NCBI RefSeq assembly: GCF_014199415.1
Contig: NZ_JACIJN010000003.1
Location: forward strand, 124,001 to 188,000
DNA from: Sphingomonas endophytica
GTDB taxonomy: Bacteria > Pseudomonadota > Alphaproteobacteria > Sphingomonadales > Sphingomonadaceae
DNA: 64,000 nucleotides
Reading direction: 5' to 3'
Below, one piece after another: positions 17,754-26,168 of the stretch; the first letter of the stretch is position 1; every line of letters begins with the position of its first letter. The notes beneath the pieces are model-generated. The model did not search any database and was not told the origin of the DNA. It saw only the letters and a list, made by a program, of their open reading frames with translations. Both the position numbers and the translations under genes were made by a program.

Positions 17754-20129
17754 TCACGCGGCGTCCCTGACAGGGTGCCCGAGCATCGCACCTATTGCGT
17801 CTACAAGACCCTGTTTGGAAACAGGCTTTTCGATAACATTTGTGATACCGGCGCCACGCACTTCCCGGCGCTCGTTTTCCGACAGCGGCGGGCCGAGCAA
17901 AGCGACCCGCGCCGCCGGCGCCGCGGCGACCAGCGCGGCGAGATCGGCGGGCGCGCGGCCATAGGTGCCGGTGTCGACCAGCACCCCGCGCGGGCGCAGT
18001 TCGGCGGCGCGCGCCACCGCGTCGTCGGCGGTGCAGAACTCGACCACCGGCTCGGCGGCGAACAGGGCGCGCAGCGTCGCGCGGGTGATCGGGTGTCGCT
18101 CGACGATCAGCAACCCGCCGGTCGCGACGACCGTCGCCGGCGGCTCCGCGACGATCAGCGGCAGGTCGAGGCTGAATTGCGACCCCTCGCCCGGCCGGCT
18201 CGCGACGGTCACGTCACCGCCCATGGCGCGCGCGAGGTTGCGGCAGATCGCCAGCCCCAGCCCGGTGCCGCCGAAGCGGCGCGTGGTGCTGGCGTCGGCC
18301 TGGCGGAACGATTCGAAGATGATCCGTTGCGTCGCGCCGTCCATGCCGATGCCCTGGTCGGTGACCGCGATCCGCAATCGTCCGTCCGCCGTCGTGGCGC
18401 GCAGCCCGACCAGCCCGGCGTCGGTAAACTTCACCGCGTTCGACAACAGGTTGAACACGATCTGCCGCAGCCGCGCCGCATCGCCGCTGATCCAGTGCGG
18501 CGCATCGGCCATGTCGACCTCGAACCGCAGCCCCTTGGCCAGCGCCGGTTCGCGCCACAGCCGCGCCGCGGCGTCGAGCGTCGCGTGCAGGTCGAACGGC
18601 GCGGTCTCCAGCGTCAGCCGCCCGGTCTCGATCTTCGCCATGTCGAGGATGTCGTCGACCAACGTGCGCATCGTCTGGCCCGCGCCATGCACGACGTTCA
18701 GCCGCTCGCGGACCAGCGGATCGAGCGTCCGGTCGGCGATCATCACCTGCGTCATGCCGAGGATGCCGTTGAGCGGGGTGCGGATCTCGTGGCTGGTGGT
18801 GGCGAGAAACTCGGTCTTGGCGAGCGACAGCTTCTCGAGCTGCGCGTTGCTGGCGGCGAGATCGCGGTTGGCGGCGCGCTCGCGGTTGCGGCTGCGGCCG
18901 ATCAGCGCCAACCCGGTGACGAGCAGCGCGATCACCAGCAAGGTCGCGCCGGCCACGCCGTACAGGATCATCCGCTGCGAACGCGCGGTGGCGCGCTGGA
19001 AGGCGATCGTCCGCGCCAGCCCGGCGGCCTTCAGGCGCGCGATCCGCAGCTCCTGATTGGCGTAATCGAACCGCGCGGCGGCGAGCGCGGCGCTAGTCGA
19101 GCGCGCGATCTCGGTCGCCTGCGCGTCGAGCCGCTGTACCGCGGCGAGATGCGGCAGCGCCGCCGCCGCGTCACCGTTCGCGACGAAGGTGCGATAGGCG
19201 ACGTCATGCGCATGGCGGTCGGCGAGGATCGTGTGGGCGAGATCGACGCCGGCGAACCGCTCCTCGACCAGCCGCCGCGCGCGGGCGCGATCGCCGGCGT
19301 GCAAGGCGACGTCCGCTGCCGCCGCGAGCAATTGCGGGCGGAACGCCGCGGCATCGGGGCGTTGCGCGACCGCCAGCGCGGCGGTCACGCTGCGCGCCGC
19401 GCCCGCCACGTCGCCGCCGCGCAATTGCGCGAGCGACAGGTCGCCGAGCGATTGCGCGATTACCGGCGTGCTGCGCAGAATGCGCGCGGCGGCCAGCGCC
19501 TCGCGGAAATCCTGCTGCGCCTCGATGAAGCGTCCGAGCGCGAGCAGCGCATTGCCGCGCCCGTTCTCGACCGACATCGCCAGGCCGGGGTCGTTGGGGT
19601 AACTGCCCTCGACCTGATCGAAATAGCGCAGCGCGGTCGCATGGTCCTGCGCGCTGGCATAGAGCAACGCGATCAGGATCAGCGCGCGCGCCTGGCTGCG
19701 TCCGTCGTGCAACGCCACGAACATGCGATGCGCGCGCTGGAGCGTCGACAGCGCGTCGGCGATCTGCCCGGCATCGGTCAGCGCCCCGCCCTGCGACAAG
19801 GTGATGTCGGCGAGCAATCGCGCCGGGGCCGGCGCGCGCGCCGCCGCCGCGTGCGCTGCGTCGAGCGTGCGCAGCCCGCCGCGTGGATCGCCGACGCGCA
19901 CCTGCGCCTCGCCCGCGAGCCACAGCAACGTCGCGCCTGGCGCGGAACGCTGGGCCGTCGGTGAGAGTCGCGCGCGCGCCGCCGTCGCCAGTGCCAGCGC
20001 CGCTTCGGGATCGCTCGCCATTTTCTGCTCGATTGCGGCGACATCGACCGGTGCGGCCTGCGCGGGCGCGGCCCCGAGCGCCGCGATGGCGAGAAGGGCG
20101 CCGAACGCGATCCGCGCCGGTGCGATCAT
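17754..20129 (-). CDS. TPR-containing hybrid histidine kinase with degenerate receiver
   Basis: The 791-residue protein has a signal peptide, a periplasmic TPR-like region (about residues 30-370), one membrane helix (ILYGVAGATLLVIALLVTGL), a coiled stretch, a HisKA domain with phospho-acceptor H447 (TSHEIRTPLNG), and a HATPase with N, G1 and G2 boxes (LLSNAVKFTDAG, DQGIGMDG, FGGTGLGLAI). The C-terminal receiver-like domain lacks the acidic pair (IVERHP) and has VLVDTGTYG instead of a normal phospho-acceptor loop, so it is probably not phosphorylated. The start overlaps the stop of the EAL gene (ATGA), and a response regulator follows. The ligand sensed by the TPR region is unknown. Confidence 0.88.
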   Translation of the reverse strand: MIAPARIAFGALLAIAALGAAPAQAAPVDVAAIEQKMASDPEAALALATAARARLSPTAQRSAPGATLLWLAGEAQVRVGDPRGGLRTLDAAHAAAARAPAPARLLADITLSQGGALTDAGQIADALSTLQRAHRMFVALHDGRSQARALILIALLYASAQDHATALRYFDQVEGSYPNDPGLAMSVENGRGNALLALGRFIEAQQDFREALAAARILRSTPVIAQSLGDLSLAQLRGGDVAGAARSVTAALAVAQRPDAAAFRPQLLAAAADVALHAGDRARARRLVEERFAGVDLAHTILADRHAHDVAYRTFVANGDAAAALPHLAAVQRLDAQATEIARSTSAALAAARFDYANQELRIARLKAAGLARTIAFQRATARSQRMILYGVAGATLLVIALLVTGLALIGRSRNRERAANRDLAASNAQLEKLSLAKTEFLATTSHEIRTPLNGILGMTQVMIADRTLDPLVRERLNVVHGAGQTMRTLVDDILDMAKIETGRLTLETAPFDLHATLDAAARLWREPALAKGLRFEVDMADAPHWISGDAARLRQIVFNLLSNAVKFTDAGLVGLRATTADGRLRIAVTDQGIGMDGATQRIIFESFRQADASTTRRFGGTGLGLAICRNLARAMGGDVTVASRPGEGSQFSLDLPLIVAEPPATVVATGGLLIVERHPITRATLRALFAAEPVVEFCTADDAVARAAELRPRGVLVDTGTYGRAPADLAALVAAAPAARVALLGPPLSENERREVRGAGITNVIEKPVSKQGLVDAIGAMLGHPVRDAA

Positions 20130-21412
20130 CCGCGTTTCCAGCCGGCGGCGCGACGCGTGAACGAGCCGCGAACGTCCTGTGTCGCCTGATGGTGCTGTTC
20201 GGCGGCGAGAAAGGCGGCGAGCGGCGCCGGGGCGAGCGGCGGGCTGATGAAATAGCCCTGCGCCATGTCGCAGCCCATCACCGACAGCAACGCCAGCGCC
20301 GCCTGCGTCTCGACTCCCTCCGCGACCACTTCCATGTCGAGCGCATGGGCGAGGTCGATCGTCGAGCGGACGATCAGCGGATCGCGGTTCGAGCTGGTGA
20401 GCTGCGTGACGAACAATTTGTCGATCTTCAGCTCGCACGCCGGCAATTGCTTCAGATAGGCGAGGCTCGACAGGCCGGCGCCATAATCGTCGATCGAGAT
20501 CCGCACCCCGATCCGGTCGAACTCGCGCAGATGCGCGATCGCGCCGTCGGGATCGCGGATCACCGAGGTTTCGGTGACCTCGAAGCCCAGCCGGGCGTCG
20601 GGCGCGGCGGTGATCGCGGCGCAGGCCAGCCGCACGAACTCGGCATCGGCGAGCAGGTGCCCGGACATGTTGATGAAGATGCGCAGGTCATGGCCCTGCG
20701 CGCGCAGCGTCCGCTGGTCGGTGATCGCCTGCGCGATCGTCCACAGCGTCAACCGCTCCATGCGCTGCGCGCGCTCGGTGGCGGGAATGAAGTCGCCGGG
20801 CGGCACCAGTCCGCGCTCGGGATGCTGCCAGCGGACCAGCGCCTCGACACAGTCGATCGCCTGGCGGCGGATATGCACCTTGGGCTGATAGTGGAGCACC
20901 ATCTCGCCGCGATCGAGCGCGCCGTCGACCTCGGCGACGACGCGCTCCTCGACGCCGCCGGGCAAACTCGCGCGCGGGGCGGCCATCGCCTGTTCGGCGT
21001 CGGCCAGCGCCGCCTCGGCGCGCTCGACGAGCAGGGTCGAATCGCCGCCGACCGGCGCGATCGCCCCGGACGCCACCATTTTGGGTAAGCAGGAAAAATC
21101 TTCGATCTGTATCAAGGTGGCGCAGGCGGAGCGGCAAAGCCCGACGACATGGGCCAGCGCATCGGGTCGCGCCGTCGCGAAGTCGACCGCGATCACGTCG
21201 CGTGCCGCCAGCTCCACCGCCGCGCCGGGCACCGCTTCCACGACGCGCCCGACCAGCAACTGCATCAACCGACGCATCGGCCCGACGCCGATGTCGCGAC
21301 GTAAGTCGTTGAAGTTGCTTACTTTGGCCAGAACACAACCCTGCTGTCGCGCGGGAGGCGCGGCGTTGCCGTCCGGCGGTGACGGCGGGGCAAGGTGGTA
21401 CAGGCTGGCCAT
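20126..21412 (-). CDS. EAL-domain cyclic-di-GMP phosphodiesterase
   Basis: The 428-residue protein has an N-terminal region of about 175 residues with no clear GGDEF motif, then a complete-looking EAL domain that would hydrolyse c-di-GMP. Visible are EALVRW (the signature), an INMSGHLL asparagine, FEVTETS, DDYGAGLSSL, LKIDK and VAEGVET, which together carry the metal and catalytic residues. The start at 21412 follows GGAAAGG closely; an in-frame GTG at 21436 is possible. It is the first gene of an operon with the TPR histidine kinase and the response regulator, which suggests that c-di-GMP turnover is tied to that sensor. Confidence 0.9.
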   Translation of the reverse strand: MASLYHLAPPSPPDGNAAPPARQQGCVLAKVSNFNDLRRDIGVGPMRRLMQLLVGRVVEAVPGAAVELAARDVIAVDFATARPDALAHVVGLCRSACATLIQIEDFSCLPKMVASGAIAPVGGDSTLLVERAEAALADAEQAMAAPRASLPGGVEERVVAEVDGALDRGEMVLHYQPKVHIRRQAIDCVEALVRWQHPERGLVPPGDFIPATERAQRMERLTLWTIAQAITDQRTLRAQGHDLRIFINMSGHLLADAEFVRLACAAITAAPDARLGFEVTETSVIRDPDGAIAHLREFDRIGVRISIDDYGAGLSSLAYLKQLPACELKIDKLFVTQLTSSNRDPLIVRSTIDLAHALDMEVVAEGVETQAALALLSVMGCDMAQGYFISPPLAPAPLAAFLAAEQHHQATQDVRGSFTRRAAGWKRG

Positions 21413-21558
21413 GTCCTTTCCGGTCGTAGAACCCACTCTTGAAGAATGACTTAAGTCGTCACGCCCGATGGTGAATAAAGAGTTAACGCCATTGAGCCAT
21501 CCCTAACCATCCATTAAGTAGAAGTCACCCTTCGGGGGGTCAAACAAGGGAGAGACCC

Positions 21559-21612
21559 ATGTTCGCATTCATCGTCGCGCTTGCCGTCGGTATCGTCGTC
21601 AAGCCCTGGTAA
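21559..21612 (+). CDS. 17-residue hydrophobic microprotein
   Basis: ATG 21559 opens a 17-codon frame, MFAFIVALAVGIVVKPW, preceded by AAGGGAGAG (21547-21555) at ideal spacing and followed eight bases later by a perfect 12-bp hairpin. The peptide is one short hydrophobic helix ending in Lys-Pro-Trp, so it probably sits in the inner membrane. It lies in a 500-base gap between divergent operons. I know of no named family. Support comes from the ribosome site, the stop and the terminator-like hairpin, not from homology. Confidence 0.6.
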   Translation: MFAFIVALAVGIVVKPW

Positions 21613-21619
21613 TTCCAGC

Positions 21620-21646
21620 GGCGGTCCGGCCAATGGCCGGACCGCC
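21620..21646 (+). terminator. 12-bp hairpin after the 17-aa microprotein
   Basis: GGCGGTCCGGCC (21620-21631) and GGCCGGACCGCC (21635-21646) form a perfect stem with loop AAT. No T-run follows, so termination strength is uncertain. It may equally protect the 3' end of a short RNA. Confidence 0.5.
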
Positions 21647-21938
21647 GAGCCAGCGATGACGGGTGGCATGGAGCCGCCCATGCGAAAAGGCGGGATCCGA
21701 CCAGCGATCTGCGGTCGTCGCGGCGCTCTCCTGTCCTATGCGCTGTTCCGGACCTGATCCGGCAATGCACTTCTTTCCTGCACCGCCGATAAACAGCCGA
21801 GCCCCGGATCACCTGCGGCGCGCCGGTCGCAGCGGCATGTCCCGATCGACGGGGATGCCGTTGCGGCACTGACGGCGCAGCACTCGCCTGCCCGCGACAC
21901 CGTCGCCCCGGACCGGGTCGGGGCGACGCGGAATGCCG
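21647..21938. repeat. non-coding stretch with decayed palindromic repeat
   Basis: I see no gene here. The middle holds a diverged GGACCTGATCCGG arm (about 21750) with a weak counterpart CCCCGGATCACCTGCGG (about 21803), resembling the repeat family at 2565. The right end (CCGGACCGGGTCGGGGCGACG) lies just past the tamB stop. Confidence 0.45.
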
Positions 21939-24900
21939 CTACCAGTCGCGCGAGTAACGGAGCTGGACGTTCGAGCCGCCGAACGATCCCGCCTGCGACA
22001 GGATGCTGATCGACTTGGTCAGCGCGACGGTCAGCTGCGTGGCGGTGAAGCCGCGAGCGTCGGTGACGATCTCGATATAGATATCGTTCGTCAGATACTT
22101 GCCCGCCGCCAGCGCCGAGCCGCGCCCGCTCGCCTCGTCCGCGCCGAGGATGCGCAGCCGGTCGAACCCGGTCGCCGAGCGCAGCTTGCCGAGCGGATTG
22201 AGCCCGCCGCCAGACCCGCGCAGCGAGTTGAGCGCGGAGGCGAGTTGCAGCGCCTCGGTTGCCGACAGATTCTCCGGATTGGTGCCGAAGAGCAGGCGGC
22301 TGAGCACTTCGTCCTGCGGCAAGGACGGGGTGGAGGTGAAGGCGATCTGCGGGCGCTGCCCGGTGCCGGTGATGTTGATATTGAACGTCACGCCATCGTT
22401 GCTGGTGGTGGCGAGGATGTTGATGTCCGGATCGGTGAGCGCCGCGCCGCCGCGGAAGCGCACCTGCCCGCGCGACACCTCGAAACGCTTGCCCGCGAAC
22501 GAATAGGTGCCGCGCACCAGATCGAGCCCGCCGCCGATCGTCGGCGCCGCGCTGGTGCCGCCGATCCGCAGGTCCATCGACCATTCGCTCTCCAGCCCCA
22601 TCCCCGAGACGAACAGCTGGTTGTCGGCGTGGACGCGCAGGTCGAGCTTGAACAGCCCCACCGCCGGCGCCGCCGGCCGATCGGTCGGCTTCGCAGGCCG
22701 CGCCGCATCGCTCTTGCGACGGATACCGGTCAGCTCGGGCACTTCGGCCGCGCCCTGACGGATGATCTCGTAGCGCGCGTTGGGAACGAGGATGTCGCCC
22801 GAGATCAGCCCGCCGTTCGCATTGTTCTGGATGCGGATATCGCCGGTCGCGGTCGCGCCGAGCGCGTCGGACTTCGCCAGCCGCGCATTGCGCATCGCCA
22901 CCCGCACGTCGAGCGGGAAGCCCTGCGCCGCCGCGAGGCTGACACTGCCCTGCGCCTGGACGCTGCCCTCGCCGGCCTTGGCCTGCAGCTGCGACAGCTC
23001 CAGACGGTCGTTGTTGAAGCGCGCGCCGATCCGCATGTTGGTCAGGCGGGTGCCATAGGTCTCGTTGGTATAGGTGAGATTGTCGGCGCGGATCAGGCCG
23101 TTGATGCGCGGCGCGCCGACCGTCCCGCCGAAGTCCGCCGCGATCGCGATCGGACCCGACAATTGCTGCTCGGCGAGCCCGGCGAGGCTGAACAGCACGC
23201 CCGACGGCCCGTTGTAGCGGATCCCGCCCGACAGCGGCCCCTGCATCAGGCGTGTCGTCCAGCTGCCGCTGCCGCTCGGCGTCAGCGTCGCGACCATCCG
23301 GCCGACCGGCGTGCCGCCGCGCTTGATGAGCGCACGCCCCTCACCGGCCGCGCTGGTCAACCGGCCCTGGAAGACCACGTCGACCGGCTCGGACACCGAG
23401 GTCAGGCTGGAGCGGGTGAAGTTGGCGATGTTGACGCGCGCATCGGCCGTCGGGAACGCCTGACCCGCCTGCTGGACGTAATCGACGCTGCCGGTCGCCT
23501 GTCCGCCCAGCCCGAGATTGGGGACGAGCGCGTTGAGCAAGGCGAGGTCGAGCCGGTCGAGCCGAAGCTGCGCCGCGGTCGCGCCGCCGCCGAACTTGCC
23601 GGCCAGCCGCATCGAACCCTTGTCGAAGTCGAGCCGCGCCGGATCGAGGCGATAGCTCTTGCCTTCGGGGACGATCCGCGCCGGGGCGGCGGTACGGAAG
23701 TTGACGCCGTTGGCCGCGCCTTGCAGCGCCACCAGATATTGCGACGGCGACAGTTGCGCATTGGCGGCGAGGCGGAACGGCACGCTGTTCGAGCCGGTCA
23801 GCAACGCCTGCGCGGTGCCGGAGCCGTTGGCGTAGTTCACGCGCACGCGCCCGGCCTCGATCACCGTCGCGCCGTAACGCATGTCGGCGATCTGCGCGTC
23901 GGCACGGACCTGCGGCTTGTCGTAGAGCACGACATCGGCGTTGATGAGCGCGCGCCCGATCGTGAAGTCGACCGCGCCGGGGATCTTCGCCGCCAGTGCG
24001 CGCGCGTTGACGCTGGCGCGCTGATACTTGCCCTCGGCGCCCAGCGTCGCGAGGCCGTTGAGCCCCTGACCGTTGAAGCGCACCTGCCCGGCGAACGGCC
24101 CGGCGGCGGTCTGGACGACGCGGCCCGCGAACTGCACGCCCGCGAACAGCACACGGCGGATATCGACCGCAAGTTGCTTGCCCGGCGTCACCAGCACGTC
24201 GGCGTTGAACGGACCGTAATTGGTGCCGCCGGTCGCATTGACCTGATACGATCCGCCGCGCCCGACGACCCGCGCGTCGAGATTGGCGAGCCCGATCCCG
24301 ACTCCCGGCCGCGGCGCGCGCAGCCGCACGACCGGCGCGGTCGCCGAGCCGGTGACGCGCGCGAACAACGGGCCATATTGCTTGGAGTAAGCGTCGGCAT
24401 CGACCAGCAGCGCACCGCTCGCCGGATCGAAGCGCCCCTGCCCGCGCGTGATGCGGAACAGCGGCGCGTTCATCTTCAGGCTCTCGAAGGTGACGACACC
24501 CTCGGGCGAATAGCCGAAGCGCGTGCTGAGCACCGCATTGCCGCCGAGGAAGTTGCGTGCCCCCTCGTTGAACAACTGCTTGGTCTGCACCGCGACGCGG
24601 CCGGTGATCCCGAACCCGCCGCGCGCGCCGGGCACCAGCTTGGCATCGGTCTGGATGTTGAGGATGCCGACGCTGTCGACACGGAAGTTGTTGACGCGCC
24701 CCTGCAATCCGCCCGTGTAGCGGCCGGTTTCCATATTGGCGGCGATGATCGCGGTGGCGTCGATCGTGTCGGAGCGGATGCGCAGATTGTCCGACAGGAT
24801 GTTCGGCATCTGGATCGCCAGATCGCCGTCGATCCGCGCATTGGTGGTGAGGCCGCCCAGCGCCGGATTGAGCCCCGCGATCCGCTTCGCGCGCGCATGG

Positions 24901-26168
24901 ACCGGCACGAGGATGCGGTCGCTGTTCACGCGCGCCAGCCCCTCGGCGTAGAGGTTCTCGACACTCATCTCGCCGAAACCGAGCGAGGTGGCGCGGACCT
25001 TGTAGTCCACCGTCGGGGTCGAGAACGCACCGTTCAGCACCACGCGCGCCAGCACGTCGCGCCCGCGGACGTTGGGGGCGATCGCGCCAGGGGTGAGCAA
25101 TTTGGCATCGACCGCGAAATTGCCGAAGCGGCTGTTCTTGAGGTCGAGCATCCCGCCGGCGTCGACCGCCAGCGCGTTCGACGTCAGCTTGATGCGCGTG
25201 TCCGCGCTACGCTCGCCGAGCGTAACGTCGGCGGCGACCTGCAAGGCCGGGGCGGTCAGCCGCTCGACCGGGCCTTCAAGATAGAGGCCCGGGCGCGTCG
25301 GACCGCGCACCTCGAAATGGCCGTTGCGCGCGGTGAGCGCGAGGTCGGCGAGCTGCCCGCCGCCGAGCGTGGCGAGCGCGCGGCCCTGCCACGACGCCCA
25401 GCTGCCGCGGCCGGTGACGGTCGCGGTCAGCGGCGCCTTCAGCCCGCCGAGCTGCGCGACCATCCCGCCGGCCGGGGCGGTGAGGCGCACGTCGACGTCG
25501 AGCTTGTCGTCGTCGGGCACCGCGTCGATCTTCACGCGCGCGACGTCGCCGCCGGCGACGCCGGGGGCGCGCAACGCAACGGCATTGACCTGCAATTGCG
25601 CGCGGCGGTCGGCGATATGCGCCTGTCCGTCGAAGCGCGCGATGTGCCGCGCGCCCGATACCGCCGGCTCCATCACGAACCGCGCGACCTGCAGGCGGTT
25701 GATGTCGATATCGAGATCGGGGAGCAGCGGCGCGTTGGGATCGGTCGGCTCGGTCGAGGGCTTCAGCTCGGGATTGCGGCGCAGCGTGATGAGCTGGCTC
25801 GCGACCGAGCGCACGTCGACATGGTTGTTCGCGAAGGCGAACGGACGCCAGTCGACATCGAGCCGCGGCGAGGTGAGGAACACGCCCTTGGGATCGCTGA
25901 CGCGCACGTCGCTGAGCCGCATCCGGCCATAGAGCGAACCGTCGATCCGCCCGACCTTGATGTTGAGCCCCGAGGCGGTGGTGTAGCCGCCGATCTGGTC
26001 GGCGACGAAGCGGCGGCCGGGATCGGTGTTGATCCCCAACACGATCGCCACGACCAGTACGAGCAGGCCGAGGATCGCGATACCAACCCACTTCAGGATG
26101 CGCAGCCACAATGGGCGGCGCTCCGCCACGATCGTGCCCTCGCCCGGCGCCAGCGTCTCGTCAGTCAT
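21939..26168 (-). CDS. tamB: translocation and assembly module subunit TamB
   Basis: TamB is a long, mostly β-helical periplasmic protein anchored in the inner membrane. It works with TamA in outer-membrane protein insertion and in moving phospholipids to the outer membrane. The 1409-residue product has an N-terminal membrane helix (WVGIAILGLLVLVVAIVLGI), many repeated β-strand segments with the alternating pattern of the AsmA/TamB fold, and the conserved C-terminal domain ending SQAGSFGGSNVQLRYSRDW, including QIAFTSTPSLPQDEVLSRLL. Its start overlaps the tamA stop by one base (TGATG), so the pair is co-translated. Confidence 0.93.
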   Translation of the reverse strand: MTDETLAPGEGTIVAERRPLWLRILKWVGIAILGLLVLVVAIVLGINTDPGRRFVADQIGGYTTASGLNIKVGRIDGSLYGRMRLSDVRVSDPKGVFLTSPRLDVDWRPFAFANNHVDVRSVASQLITLRRNPELKPSTEPTDPNAPLLPDLDIDINRLQVARFVMEPAVSGARHIARFDGQAHIADRRAQLQVNAVALRAPGVAGGDVARVKIDAVPDDDKLDVDVRLTAPAGGMVAQLGGLKAPLTATVTGRGSWASWQGRALATLGGGQLADLALTARNGHFEVRGPTRPGLYLEGPVERLTAPALQVAADVTLGERSADTRIKLTSNALAVDAGGMLDLKNSRFGNFAVDAKLLTPGAIAPNVRGRDVLARVVLNGAFSTPTVDYKVRATSLGFGEMSVENLYAEGLARVNSDRILVPVHARAKRIAGLNPALGGLTTNARIDGDLAIQMPNILSDNLRIRSDTIDATAIIAANMETGRYTGGLQGRVNNFRVDSVGILNIQTDAKLVPGARGGFGITGRVAVQTKQLFNEGARNFLGGNAVLSTRFGYSPEGVVTFESLKMNAPLFRITRGQGRFDPASGALLVDADAYSKQYGPLFARVTGSATAPVVRLRAPRPGVGIGLANLDARVVGRGGSYQVNATGGTNYGPFNADVLVTPGKQLAVDIRRVLFAGVQFAGRVVQTAAGPFAGQVRFNGQGLNGLATLGAEGKYQRASVNARALAAKIPGAVDFTIGRALINADVVLYDKPQVRADAQIADMRYGATVIEAGRVRVNYANGSGTAQALLTGSNSVPFRLAANAQLSPSQYLVALQGAANGVNFRTAAPARIVPEGKSYRLDPARLDFDKGSMRLAGKFGGGATAAQLRLDRLDLALLNALVPNLGLGGQATGSVDYVQQAGQAFPTADARVNIANFTRSSLTSVSEPVDVVFQGRLTSAAGEGRALIKRGGTPVGRMVATLTPSGSGSWTTRLMQGPLSGGIRYNGPSGVLFSLAGLAEQQLSGPIAIAADFGGTVGAPRINGLIRADNLTYTNETYGTRLTNMRIGARFNNDRLELSQLQAKAGEGSVQAQGSVSLAAAQGFPLDVRVAMRNARLAKSDALGATATGDIRIQNNANGGLISGDILVPNARYEIIRQGAAEVPELTGIRRKSDAARPAKPTDRPAAPAVGLFKLDLRVHADNQLFVSGMGLESEWSMDLRIGGTSAAPTIGGGLDLVRGTYSFAGKRFEVSRGQVRFRGGAALTDPDINILATTSNDGVTFNINITGTGQRPQIAFTSTPSLPQDEVLSRLLFGTNPENLSATEALQLASALNSLRGSGGGLNPLGKLRSATGFDRLRILGADEASGRGSALAAGKYLTNDIYIEIVTDARGFTATQLTVALTKSISILSQAGSFGGSNVQLRYSRDW

